A stretch of DNA of 64,000 bases from assembly GCA_905221605.1 (NCBI GenBank), contig CAJNDS010000169.1, positions 553,001-617,000 of the forward strand, in the 5' to 3' direction. This document shows, in pieces, positions 20,748-31,536 of the stretch (the first letter of the stretch is position 1; every line of letters begins with the position of its first letter). Source of the stretch: Symbiodinium natans. Its lineage: Eukaryota > Sar > Dinophyceae > Suessiales > Symbiodiniaceae. The notes beneath the pieces were generated by a model, which was not told where the DNA came from, did not search any database, and saw only the letters and a program-made list of their open reading frames with translations. The translations under genes were made by a program, and so were the position numbers.

Positions 20748-22720
20748 GGTCAGGTCGGGGTCAGGGGGCAGAGGTGAGTGCAGTCAGGGGGCAGAGGGGT
20801 AAGGGCCAGGGGCAAGGGATGGACTTCGGGTTTGGGAGGAGTCAGCGCACGGAGCGTTTTCGTGGGTTGGCGGTCACAAATCATCGGTTCTGAGCCCGAC
20901 AAAAAAAGTGTTGGGGCGGAAGGGGGGGGTCCCTGGTGGGAGCGGAAGGGGGTGGGGTCGTCAGGTCGGGAAGGTCCCCTGATCGGACTTCGGGTTTGGG
21001 TGATGGACTTCGGGCTCGGGAGGAGTAGGGGGTAGGGGCAGGGCAAGTACGCACGGAGCGTTTTTGTGGGTTGGCGGTCAGAAATGGGTTCTCAACCCGA
21101 CCAAAAAAGTGTTTTGGAATTTTTTGGGGCCGGAGGGGGGGGGTCTTTGGTGGGGGGGCGGAAGGGGTGGGGGTCGACAGGTCGGGTGGGCCCTGTCACC
21201 TGGGGTGGGGGTCTGGGAGGAGAAGGGGAAGTTCAGGAGGGGGGGGTGGGGGTGGGCAGGGTCAGGGCACGGAGGGCGGAGGGGTTGTCAGGTGGGGGGG
21301 GGTCAGGGAGGCAGGGGTGGGTAGGCAGAAAGGCCTAAATTGCAGGGTCAGGGGAAGAGGCGGTGGGGCGGGACGGATTTCGGGCTTGGGAGGAGTAGGG
21401 GGGAGGGGCAGGGCAAGCACGCGCGGAGCGTTTTTGAGGGTTGGTGAAGGATCGTCAGGATCTGCCTCTCATGTAGAAAGGTTCCGCTAGGGAAACGGAA
21501 GAAAAGGGGGTGGGGTCGTCAGGTCGGTGGGTGAGGGGTCAGCAAAATCCCTGGTCAGGGGGAGGGGGTGGGGGTGGGGTCGTGAGGGGGGGGGGGTTCG
21601 GGAGCGGTTAGATGATGGCAGGGGCAGAAAGGGGGGGAGAGGGGGAGTAAGGGTCAGGGGCAGGGACGGGTTTGGGTGATGGACTCCGGGCTTGGGAGGA
21701 GTAAGCACGCACGGAGCATTTTTGTGGGTTGGCGCAAATCGTCGCTGCGCGGAGCGTTTTTGTGGGTTGGCGGTCACAAATCGTCGGTTCTGAACCCGAC
21801 AAAAAAAGTGTTTTTGAGGGCAAGCACGCACGGAGCGTTTTTGTGGGTTATCACAAATCTCGGTTCTGAACCCGACAAAAAAAGTGTTTTTGAGTTTGTT
21901 GGGGCCGGGAGGGGGGGTTCCTGGTGGGGGGGCGGAAGGTCGTCGGGTGGGGGGGGCGTCCCCGGTCCGGGGCGGAAGTGGGGTTTGGGTGATGGATTTC
22001 GGGCTCGGGAGGAGTAGGGGGTAGGGTTGGCGGGGGGGTCCTCTGGCGCGGGGCGGAAAGGGAGGTTGGCGGGACGGGGGGGGTCCCTGGTCGGTTCGGG
22101 CTTGGGAGGAGTAGGGGGTAGGAGCAGGGTTGGGGATCAGGGTCAGGGCAAGGGATGGACTTCGGACTTCGGGCTTGGGAGGAGTAGGGGGTAGGGGCAG
22201 GGCAAGCACGCACGGAGCGTTTTTGTGGGTTGGCGGTCACAAATCGTTGGTTCTGAAAACGACAAAAAAGTGTTTTTGAGCTTTTGGGGGCCGGAAGGGG
22301 GGGTCCCTGGTCGGGGGGGAAGGGGAGGGTGGGGGGGTCGTCAGGACTACCTCCCGTGTAAGGACGCACAGAGCGTTTTGGTGGGTTGGCGGTCACAAAT
22401 CGTCGGTTCTGAACCTAACAAAAGTGTTTTTGAGTTTTTGGGGGCCGGGAGGGGGGGGTCCCTGGTCGGGGGGCGGAAGGGTGGGGTCGTCAGGTCAGGG
22501 GGGGGTCAGGGGGGCAGGGGGGAGTGAGGAGTAGGGGGTAGGGGCAGGGCAAGCACGCACGGAGCGTTTTTGTGGGTTGGCGTCACAAAGCGTCGGCCCG
22601 GAAAACGACAAAAAAAGTGTTTTTGAGCTTTTGGGGGCCGGGAGGGGGGTCCTGGTCGGGGGGGAAGGGGAGGGTGGGGGGGGGGGGTCGTCAGGACTAC
22701 CTCCCGTGTAAGGGGCTTCC
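20748..22720 (+). repeat. G-rich degenerate tandem repeat array
   Basis: About nine copies of a unit of irregular spacing contain GCACGGAGCGTTTTTGTGGG, then GGCGGTCACAAATCG, then CCCGACAAAAAAAGTG and a G-rich tail (near 20845, 21051, 21420, 21706, 21745, 21828, 22208, 22366 and 22555). The + strand is strongly G-biased, with many runs of 6-10 G. Open frames here translate to glycine/arginine or proline text and are not genes. The array may form G-quadruplexes. Confidence 0.8.
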
Positions 22721-24112
22721 CGGGCGCTCGACCATTGCAGACCTTAATGATCTTAATGTCTCCATTCGGGGTCCTTTCCTTCACTATACCTCCCCGCACT
22801 CTGCAGCAAAGTCAAAAACCAACCGCACGCTCGTGGACACGTACACTAAACCCTAATCCCTCAACCAGACTAAAGGACCTCCACGCCTTGGCCCGGCGCC
22901 GTGGCTTCCGAAGTCGGCTCCTTCCCCGAGCGCTGGCGGCCGTGCGGAAGCTGGGCCGCTCGGTGGAGAAAGGTTCCCATCTGCAAAGTTGAGCCAGGTT
23001 TTAGCCTAACACAGGCAGGCAGGCAGCTGCCACTTGAAATTGCCAATCTACATAAGATGTTACCTTGTTTCCATGGTATTGGCGGCAATCCCCCCCCCAA
23101 GTAGCGGCCGTGTGCGGAGCCCCAGAAGTGGCTTAGCAACCAACACAGTGGTAGCTGCCGGAGCTGTCGTGAGCACGCAGTAGCTGGCTTCGAACTGTAG
23201 GAGCGTGGTCGAGATTGGTTGTCCTGGTAGCCAAGGGTTCCTTGTGAAGGCCTGCGACAGCCAGCCTTGGTTGGCGCGTTGGGCGCCATGGCTCTCGAAG
23301 TCTTTGATTCACGATGTGTGTGGCACACTTCTGCAAGGTTCGGGGGGCAAATGGGTTCACAGTATCCTGGAACTGTCCTGCAAGGTGTCAGCATCACCAA
23401 CCGGATCGAGGAGCAGCCAAGAGATTCACACTGCTTCACATATTCAGGGCCCTAAACTTTGCAAGATCACTGTGCGCACATGTCGTACTGTGTGAGGAGC
23501 ATATGTGCACTGGACTGCGGCGAGAGAACGATATCGACCGCGGAATAATGCACACGGGATGCACAACAACCCCTGTTGCGATGCAGTTGAAGAGGCCAAG
23601 GTGGAGGGAACATATCGACCTAAATGGCGGCTGCCTCAACTAATGCTTCCTGTAGTCTGAACTGCTCGCAAGAATTCGTCAGCTTGCGCAAGCTGTCTGT
23701 GGAGTCAGTCGGTGGGCTCAGCAGGCAGAGTCTTTATCATAGTACGTTTGCCGAGCCGGTACGAATGTGCGTGGTGTGCTGCTTTTCTGTAGTCGACTTC
23801 TTGTGTGAGTGCAGGCAAGCAGCCTGATCTTGCGCACAGCAGACCTACACACTTGCACCTCAACTCCTCAGCGGCCCCCCCAAGAATAGAACAGAATCCA
23901 ACAGCATGCGTGCTCAAACGCAACGAGCCCTTGCTCAACAAAGGCCCGGAAGCCGAGAAACCCTGCCAGCCAAAGACCCCGAGTGTTGCTCCGTCTCCAG
24001 CTCGAGCGCTTACTTTCCAAACTTTCAGCTCTGAGGCCTGAACGTTTCTAAGCCCGAAAAGCCCTAACAATACAAGGTTTGGGGTCGGCCCCATCAACCC
24101 TGAAACCCTCAG
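22721..24112. other. Non-coding stretch, one exon candidate
   Basis: Little is recognisable. At 22870-22985 the frame reads DLHALARRRGFRSRLLPRAL and continues AAVRKLGRSVEK, which could be a helical exon but could equally be chance in GC-rich DNA. Open frames overlap on both strands near 23100-23640 without family features. Confidence 0.4.
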
Positions 24113-24273
24113 CCCTAAACCCTAAATCAGAACCCTAAACCCTAACCCTAAACCCTAAACCCTAAACCCTAAACCCTAAACCCTAAACCCTAAACCCTAA
24201 ACCCTAAACCCTAAACCCTAAACCCTAAACCCTAAACCCTAAACCCTAAACCCTAAACCCTAAACCCTAAACC
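24113..24273. repeat. Interstitial telomere-like array, (CCCTAAA) about 20 units
   Basis: A nearly perfect CCCTAAA array of about 150 bp, with a few degenerate units at its left. It ends 10 bp before the acceptor-like CTCAG of the exon candidate at 24284. It is interstitial, not a chromosome end, because sequence continues on both sides. Confidence 0.97.
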
Positions 24274-24283
24274 AGATCCTCAG

Positions 24284-24388
24284 ATCCCCTTGTTTTGAGG
24301 AGCTGGCACCCCCCACCCTGGCACAAGTCCTCGCCGACCTGGCAATGTGCGGAGTGGGTCCGCTGCCATTGCTGGAGGCCTGCGGGAT
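24284..24388 (+). CDS. Exon candidate, helical-repeat (HPR/OPR-like) protein
   Basis: After CCTCAG the frame reads CFEELAPPTLAQVLADLAMC and continues GVGPLPLLEACG. The L-P-L-A-VL--LA pattern resembles heptatricopeptide/octotricopeptide-like repeats, which are abundant in dinoflagellates and act in organelle RNA handling. It may form one gene with the candidates at 26312, 27380, 27800 and 28894. The family call is tentative. Confidence 0.4.
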
Positions 24389-24394
24389 GAGAAT

Positions 24395-24960
24395 TACTTT
24401 GTCAGAACATGTGTATTATATTTCAAGCTGTTTCAACTTATTTTGTAAATATGTTGAAATTGTATTAAAATGTGAAACAGTTTTTCAAATTATGTTCAAC
24501 TTATTTTGGATTGCTTTTACATTGTATTGTCTACTCGGAAATCATTCTATTCTGTACCGTTTTTTTAAGTATTTTATTATATGATTCTCGTGTTTGTGGT
24601 ATCCTTAGGGATATTACTTATATGAGTTTTTTGAACTATATGAACTATATTGATGATGTGATTTGTTTTGAGTATTGACTAGATTGGTTGTTGTTATATA
24701 TGTGTATATGTATGTATATATATATGTATAGAGTTAGTCATGCTACTCATTTTGAGATGTTAGTTTTATACAGTTGTGCTACTTGTTTTGAATATACTAA
24801 GTATATAAGTTATGCTGTTATGCTACTAGTTGTTAGCAAAATTAGCATTGTATTGATTATCTGAATTGCTTTAGTGAAATGGTATGATTACATGATTGCA
24901 TTATTCGGTTTTGATGTTATGGTAGAATGTTACGGCTATATTCCTATAAACTACGCCGAG
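24395..24960. other. AT-rich island
   Basis: About 565 bp of clearly AT-rich sequence with runs of TATATATG and TTTT, in surroundings that are GC-balanced or GC-rich. Open frames inside translate to aromatic and leucine-rich text (about 60-70 codons), which could simply follow from composition. It could be organellar DNA, a transposable-element remnant or an intron insert; I could not match it to cox1, cob or cox3 by eye. Confidence 0.7.
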
Positions 24961-25039
24961 GCGTCTGTAACCACCAGCTCTAAAAGGGTAAGGGGCTTTT
25001 GGGTTCCCACAAGAATCGATCGGTCAACCATTGGAGAGA

Positions 25040-26130
25040 GGGAGGCTCAAGGCCTGGAGAGTTCTCGCTCGCTCTCTCCCTCCCTCTCTCTCTTTCTTTC
25101 TCCTCCTCTCTATCTCCATTTCTCCAGGACCATCCTTGTACCTCCGTCTATCTAATGGCCCGCCGATCGATCACACAAAGCACAACGGTCAAGGTACGCG
25201 TGCAATGTCTCGGAGGTAGCTGCAAGGATATCATCGACAGAGCATGTGCTAGAACACACTGCAGGACACGCTTTGCGTGCCAATGTCCTGTCAAGAAACA
25301 GATGCTTTGCAACCTCGCCTCCCAGTCATAGCCCTAAACCCTAAGCCCGAAACCCTAACCCCTAAGGGCCTTCGGATGTCTGGGCGTGCATCATGAATCG
25401 TAACGTGTTGGATGATGGGGTAGCAAAACCACTCGGTCGATAGACGGGCTACAGTAGACGAGCCGATTACTTCGGCAAATGTTGGAGGTTCGGCGGGCTA
25501 GACAGATTGGACAGAATCAGCAGGTTGTCAAGCCTAGACCCGCAGACAGGCAAACCGATGTGCGAGTGGACAGACGCGTAGGTACCCAGAACTTACACAA
25601 GTGATGAACGCTCCTTACTTATACTAAGGATGCAATGATGGTGGTGGGAATAGAAAAGTAGACCCCACACCCAAGACCCTAAACCCTAAACTCTAAACAG
25701 AAGACATGCGGATCAGCGGTTCGGCAGACCGGTAGACAGAAAGAGAGGCGAACGAATCGGGCCAAGCAATGCCAGGAGACGCGGTAAGCAAAGGAGGCAG
25801 CCAGAGAAACAAACGAGAATCGACAACAACTCCTCTGTCGGAGGCCTTGACTGCTGCGCTGTCACAGTCGCTCCACAGCTGTGATGGCCGTGCAGTGGGT
25901 GAGGCCCGGCTGTTTTGAATGGCCCGGGACCTTGACACTTGCATACGGCCATCAACGCAGTGCAGCCGGATTTGGGATTCCTCCCTTTACCTGCCTCTCT
26001 TCCTTGTTCTGTCTTTGCCAGGTCGCTTGGGCCCTTTCAGTGTTACGTTTCAGATCCGAGCAGTCGTGGCCTGAGAAGCAGAGAAACAGAGAAACACAGG
26101 GTGAGAGAGAGAGAGAGAGAGAGGGCGAGG
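25040..26130. other. Non-coding stretch with CT/GA microsatellites
   Basis: CTCT-rich text lies at 25066-25110 and a (GA)n run at 26101-26130. CCCTAAA words occur near 25334-25365 and 25677-25698. No supported gene was found. Confidence 0.6.
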
Positions 26131-26167
26131 GAAGAAAGAGAGAGGAGCGAGCTCGCGATGAAATTGT

Positions 26168-26235
26168 GCTGACTGGGACTCGAACCCATGGTTGCACATG
26201 GGCTTCTGCAAAGCTGCACTGCGCCATGAAGGTGT
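26168..26235 (-). repeat. tRNA-like fragment (possible SINE head or tRNA pseudogene)
   Basis: On the minus strand GGTTCGAGTCC (26176-26186) is a perfect Pol III B box. TGGCGCAGTGCAGC (26213-26226) resembles an A box, and CCCAGTCAGCA follows like a tRNA 3' end. The T-arm pairs at 4 of 5 positions, but no 5' strand complementary to the acceptor end is present, and the anticodon arm has a 10-nt loop. It is therefore not a functional tRNA. Confidence 0.45.
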
Positions 26236-26311
26236 CTAGCGGCCCTCTTTGACGTTACGTCCGACCTCGGCAGTTTTCCGGCCTGCAGCCCGGGTTTGGA
26301 ACTTCTGCCGC

Positions 26312-26426
26312 GCGGATGCCTGCCATCTTCCCCAAAGCCCCAAGCCTCTTCAACGACCACAAGGTGGACGCGCTGACGAAGATCCTCTGGTGCTTGGATA
26401 GTTTTGGCCACTCACCCGGCAACTAA
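26312..26426 (+). CDS. Exon candidate, helical-repeat-like, ending in TAA
   Basis: The frame reads AIFPKAPSLFNDHKVDALTK and continues ILWCLDSFGHSPGN before TAA. LF-DHKVDALTKILWCLD resembles one helical repeat of the HPR/OPR type. The neighbours at 24284, 27380 and 27800 have a similar character. Confidence 0.4.
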
Positions 26427-27379
26427 AATAACTAAGGCTTCGGGGCCGGATTTGAGGTCCCAGGTAGTTGCTGGGGATGGCCAGGAGAACTATGGTAGAG
26501 CTATGGTAGAACCCTGTGTTTGCGATGAGTTTAAATGCGATACTTTTGTGTTGCTGCGAAGCCTTAGAGCATGGGCGCAGCTCTTGTAGTAAGCTCTTGA
26601 AGGCAAGCCGTACGGCGACCGCGGTCTCCGCTAAAAGAGTGCTCATCTGGAGATCATACAACAAAAGTATGAAACCCGGAGCCTTTCAGCCACTTCTTCT
26701 AATGTGAAGTGAACACATAGATCTTATCTATTTTATCTACCCATCTACCTATGACAGATATACAAATGCACCCTTGATACCCTTAGAGAGCCCGCTAAGC
26801 CCTGGCCGAGGCAAGCGCGCGCAGACTGAGGATCTCGCACTGCGGGCAGCGCGCCTCATGGACGCCTCGCATTCCGAGGCATCTGGGAGGCCGGATGGTT
26901 TTGGGTTTAGGGTTCATTGGCTTTAGGGTTTAGGGTTTAGGGGTCGAGGTTTGAGGGCTGCAGCAGGCACTTTGGGTCCACTCAAGGATCGCAGCCAGAG
27001 GCTCCGGAGCTTTGGGTCTGGCGGATGTTTGAATTCGGCGCTGGGGTTGTAGCCATGTGAGGATGTTGCAATTTTTCGGCAGTACTCTACCTGCTGCCAC
27101 TTTAAGGATCTGGTCGGATGTGACGAAATTGTACGTAGTGTAATGTCATGTTAGAGCCCATGTGACGTTTTCCTTAGCTTTTTGCAATGTATGAAGGAAT
27201 GCAGGTGTAAACGCCTACGAAATCCAGACCCCTATGTTGCATTGTTGAGCACATGCCCGTTTTACGAACTGCTTGGGGCTTCCCAGAGTCTTCCTTGTGT
27301 CATCCCTCAACCCTATACGTACTATTCACCCCCCAAAAACCACAACCCTTGCCAAGTCTGTCCAAGCGAGACTGGAGGC

Positions 27380-27500
27380 TGAAGCTGTTGACCTCCATCA
27401 GCATCCTTGGGTCTGCGCAGACCTTGCAAGGCAGATGCGGGGAGATTTTTGAGGAGGTTGTGGCCATTGTAGACTCTGAAGGGATCCAGCTGGGCGTGGC
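27380..27500 (+). CDS. Exon candidate, helical-repeat-like
   Basis: The frame reads RLKLLTSISILGSAQTLQGR and continues CGEIFEEVVAIVDSEGIQLG. It has two likely amphipathic helices, consistent with the same helical-repeat gene. The splice borders are uncertain. Confidence 0.4.
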
Positions 27501-27799
27501 GTTTTGGGGTTGGGGGGAATTACCTGGTGATTTGAGTGTCTTTGGGCCGCAAGAAGATCCTCGTGATGTCATGCAGACTTGGCCCTCACCCTGTATGAGT
27601 GAATTTTCTTGTTCGCCTCTTTTCAGGAGATTTCGACCAGCAAGTTCTCCAGCCACTGGCCACATCCCTGTCAAGGCCAGGTATGTTGGGTCCAAAGACT
27701 CGCTAGGTCCGCGCGATTGACCGCTCAGAAACATGTGGGGCGCCATGAACCTTCCTTCAGACCCCTCCGCGCCTGGAAGGCTCGCCTCAGGCGCAGCCT

Positions 27800-27925
27800 T
27801 TGGGCCGTGTATGGATTTGCCGGCCCCTCATCTAGGGCCTCGGCACACGGCCCGAGCTCTGCGAGCGCTGGGGGTGCAGGTGCCGTCTGAAACACTCCTG
27901 CAGAATCTCATGTCATCTCACGGCC
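27800..27925 (+). CDS. Exon candidate, helical-repeat-like
   Basis: The frame reads LGPRHTARALRALGVQVPSE and continues TLLQNLMSSHG. The RHTARALRALGV-P---L pattern fits a helical repeat. A further protein-like piece follows at 28000-28130 (FENHNLPNWVVEARTLVAEV). Confidence 0.35.
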
Positions 27926-28230
27926 CTACATATTCCCTTAAAGGGCATATATAGAGGGCTAGTTCCCTGATTCGCTTCTAGGAACCAGGGGGTTGTTGGA
28001 GGTCTCCACCTTCGAGAACCACAACCTCCCGAACTGGGTCGTCGAAGCCCGGACTCTTGTTGCGGAGGTGTTCGGCGAGGAGCCTCGGCGATCCACCACG
28101 CAGTATGTTGACGTGCTGCTCTCGTGCTGGGAGTCACGGTGAAAGCAGTTGCGCCCGCAGCAATGAACTCAGCAGCATCTGGGGCGCCAGCTAGAGCACC
28201 CTCGGCCTTGAAGATACAGGAAGATGGCAA

Positions 28231-28296
28231 CCCTAAACCCTAAACCCTAAACCCTAAACCCTAAACCCTAAACCCTAAACCCTAAACCCTAAACCC
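28231..28296. repeat. Interstitial telomere-like array
   Basis: Nine perfect CCCTAAA units. A TTTAGGG counterpart of about four units lies 160 bp further, near 28457-28495, in inverted orientation. Confidence 0.95.
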
Positions 28297-28893
28297 GAAC
28301 AACCTAAATCCTCCCAACTCCGTAGGGCGCAGGGCGGGTAGGCCGGAAGGCCCTGAGCTGAGCTGAAAACCCGGGCCCTGGTCAGGAGGGCCCGCTGCCC
28401 ATGCTGCCCGTGTGCAAGGTGCCCCCCTTGTATGTGCCTCTTGATGTTGCAATTGGGTTTAGGGTTCAGGGATTAGGGTTTAGGGTTTAGGGTTGACATG
28501 TCTGAAGAATAGTATCCGGTTGCGACAGTCAGATCCCAATCCCTCAGCTCTAAACCGCAATTTTGGAGCTGGCGCTGCCCCCGCTCTTGTCTTGCGCCGT
28601 GCTAGGCCGTTGAACCGCCGAGGGCGAAAGCAGGGAACATTCTACAAACAAGCCCCAAGCTCTGTCTGAATCCATCCCTGGAACCCTAAACAGTAAGCCC
28701 TGAACCCTGATTTCTAAACCCTGACATTCCCAGGAGAAGTCCAAGATTCCCGTGGTGGATCAGGACCCTGGGATGGGCAGCCGAGTTGTTTCTTCTCACA
28801 GCTTCTTCTAACTCGCTCAGGAGACACTCAGACGCGAAGCCTAACCCCAAACCCGTCTCGCAATGAGCCATCGCGAAACTGCGACCTCCACAG

Positions 28894-28990
28894 AGATCAT
28901 GGCAAACTCCCTCGCATGCTGGTGTCAGGAGGCGTATGCCGAGAGTATCACGCGGTTCGGGGTGGACAACTTTGGCAAGATTGGAGGCGG
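28894..28990 (+). CDS. Exon candidate, helical-repeat-like
   Basis: After CTCCACAG the frame reads EIMANSLACWCQEAYAESIT and continues RFGVDNFGKIGG. EIMANSLA is typical of HPR-like repeats. It could be the last recognisable exon of the gene that begins near 24.3 kb, but continuity is not shown. Confidence 0.4.
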
Positions 28991-29400
28991 GATGCTGTGT
29001 GTATGTAGGATAGACTTCAGTTCGGCCTTGTTGCATGAGAGTCTACGGCGATCCCTACATGATCTGCGGCTTGCATGAGTTTCTGTTGGGACTCCTCCCT
29101 ACCCCCCTAGACCGGAAAGTTGTGTGCCACCTTTGCCATCCTTGCCCAGGACGCTGCCTGATGAACCAGTTGGGCATTGGCCGGGCGGAGGCCTGCAGTG
29201 GAGTTCAGTGTGACTTCAGTACGCCTTTCTGCGTATTCCAAGAATGTCAGCATAAGAATACAACCAAGAATAGGAATCAGAGAAAGAAAAAACTAACACC
29301 AAGAACAAGCACAATCATCACAATGACAATGACCATACGGCGGTTTCGCAGCCCTTGCCTGGATAGGCCCTTGAGATACTTTTTGAATCCCCCTCTTTGA

Positions 29401-30000
29401 ATCCCCCTCCCCCCCCTACACCCTGCACCCCAAACCCTAAACCATTGCAACCCTAAACCCTAAACCCTAAACCCTGAACCCTGAACCCTGAACCCTGTGA
29501 ACCCTGAACCCTAAACCCTGAACCCCAAACCTCAAACGATTTTTTCAGAGGGTTTAAAGGCAGTAAACCCTAGACCCTAAACCCTGAAACCCCTAAACCC
29601 CAGTTGCCAAGATGCCAGGAGACGTGGCTGCAGAAGGTCAAGCAATTCCTGAGGGCTTGGACTGAAGGCGCAGTTTTGGTTCTAGGGTTTCGGGTTTAGG
29701 GTTTAGGGTTTAGGGTTTCGGGTTTACGGTTTCGGGTTTAGGTTTTCTTGGGGAGCTTGGAACATATCTGGGGGTTTCCGACAGTACGGGTTTCCGGAAA
29801 TAGGGGTACCCACACCCACACACGCACACACCCATACACCCACACACCCACACAGCCGCACACCCACACGCCCACACGCCCACACGCCCACACGCCCACA
29901 CGCCCACATGCCTACCTGCCCGCCCACCCACCCACCCTCTCTCTCTCTATGTCTGTCTGTATGATATATATATATATATATATATATATGGATATATACA
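29401..30000. repeat. Telomere-like tracts followed by CA-rich and AT microsatellites
   Basis: CCCTAAA/CCCTGAA units lie at 29430-29600 and TTTAGGG/TTTCGGG units at 29680-29745, in inverted orientation. A CACACCCA-type minisatellite lies at 29815-29935 and an (AT)n run at 29963-29990. There is no gene. Confidence 0.85.
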
Positions 30001-30134
30001 TATAAAAACACATATGTGATGCACTCACTGATGCACTCGGCCAGCTTTTGAAGGTATCTGATTGTGTGACGGAGTGCGCGGGATGTGCGCGGCAGTTCGG
30101 AAGCCAAGAAAGCCGGCACGTAGCCCCTCACGCA

Positions 30135-31536
30135 ATGGCGTCGTCGGTAGCAGACATTTTCGCACTAGACTGGGTAGATGTCACCGTGGCCGCCAAGCTG
30201 ATGCAGCTCGACTCGACGTGGCGAGGCAGCATGCTAAGATGGCTGACGGCACAGAGATCTGTCGTTCTCTCAGATTCAACGGATGCCGTGCTCACTTGGG
30301 TGAGTCGCAAGTGCCCAAATGTTCAGTCGCTGGATATCAGCGGTTGTAGAAAGTTGACCACGGCTGCTGTGGTGGATGCCGTCCGGCGGTGCCTGTTGCT
30401 GAAGACCTTAATCGCCGTGGGATGCCAAAGTCTCGGGTACCCTGCCAATGGCGACACCTTGCCCGGTTGGAAGGCCATCAGAAAGGTCAGAGGAGACTTG
30501 GAAGTGGTGGGCCGCGGCTCCCGCTTGACGATCCGCGCAATGTGCCCGTTCGACGGCTCCGAAGTCTGGTTCCAAATCGCAGAGTACACGGTCTTGTCCA
30601 AACTGACCAATGTCTGGTGCGACCGCAAGGGGATGCACCCATCCCAGGTTCGCTTCTGCTATGACGGCGAACGCATCAGTCCAACCGACACTTGTGCTTC
30701 GCTAGGTCTAGAGGAGGGCGACATGCTGGAAGTGTTTCCAGAGCAGACCAACATAGGCCAGTGGGAGCCGGCCCCCGAGGCTCCTGTCACGCAGATTGAT
30801 AGGCTGCTGTTGGGACAGGTGGAGCCGGAGGACTTGCAGCAGGAGGCGGTCCTTGCCATCGAGCGCACGGTCTTGCGGGCGCCAGGCTCGTGGTCGAGGA
30901 GGGCTTCAAGGGCTTCCTCCACAACAGCTCCATGTGTGTCGCGGAAAGTGCTGGATCATGAGCAGTGTGCAACGCTCGTAGCCTGGACAGAGGAGGCCTT
31001 CCGCGAAATGCCTAGCTGCCAGCTGAATGGATATCACGACTTCCAGAGGCAAATAACAGCCTCCCAGCTGGACCGGCTGACGGGTGGCAACACCAGCAGG
31101 GCCCTCATAGCCTGTGCAGAAAGTGTCCTGGATGGTCAGGAGGTGGAAGCGCCCTACTTCGTCCTGCGCCGCCACGCCGCCAGTGCTGCGCAGCTTCGGA
31201 TCCCCTTCCATTGTGACTCAAGCCTGGCAGTGGTGAACCTGAACTTGACACCTTTCTGCAAGTCCTGCATGTTTGTAGTTCCCCCCCTGAAAATCGCAAG
31301 TGTTTTAAGGCCGTGATTTCGGGGCACTCGTTCGTGTGAGCAAGTGCCGTGCTTCCAGGAATTCTGGGTACGATGGTGGCAAGCTCATGTTCGTGCACAA
31401 CTCTCAGCTCGTTTACCCTGAGCGCCCTGCTGGCTGGGCGACTGCCCACAACCAGACCGCGATTCACGGCGTCTCCCGAATAACAGCTGGAGTGCGCTAC
31501 AACCTGCTGGCAGCCTTTGAGGCCAAAGTCAACTAA
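30135..31536 (+). CDS. SUMO-like domain plus 2-oxoglutarate/Fe(II) oxygenase, two exons
   Basis: Exon 1 runs to 31246 and exon 2 from 31359 to 31536. The 112-nt intron has GA-AG borders (CTT|GACACC ... TTCCAG|GAATTC) and joins them in frame to 429 residues. The N-terminal 100 residues look like an F-box/leucine-rich segment (LDISGCRKLTTAAVVDAVRR). Residues about 129-205 match SUMO/Rad60-type ubiquitin folds (VRFCYDGERISPTDT, SLGLEEGDMLEVF). The C-terminal part is a prolyl-4-hydroxylase-like double-stranded beta-helix with H359-x-D361, distal H407 and R417, the Fe(II) and 2-oxoglutarate ligands at the usual H+10 spacing. Likely role: hydroxylation of a protein substrate, with the SUMO-like part for recruitment (inferred). 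The ATG at 30135 is preferred; an in-frame ATG at 30048 would add 29 residues. A region near 30885-30945 reads less well and may hide another splice event. Confidence 0.8.
31247..31358 (+). other. 112-nt GA-AG intron of the oxygenase gene
   Basis: The exon 1 frame would run into a stop after PLKIASVLRP. Removing 31247-31358 joins VVNLNL to NSGYDGGKLMF, exactly the loop between two core strands of the oxygenase fold. The 5' border is GA, a donor known from dinoflagellates, and the acceptor is AG followed by G. Confidence 0.8.

Noticed and set aside
21064-21490. Glycine-rich frames in the G-rich array
   Set aside because: They are composition artefacts of a degenerate DNA repeat, overlapping in all forward frames.
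24113-24273. Chromosome end
   Set aside because: Unrelated sequence continues on both sides; arrays in both orientations are scattered through the window, so they are interstitial.
26160-26240. Functional tRNA gene
   Set aside because: The B box and T arm are good, but the 5' acceptor strand is missing and the anticodon loop has the wrong size.
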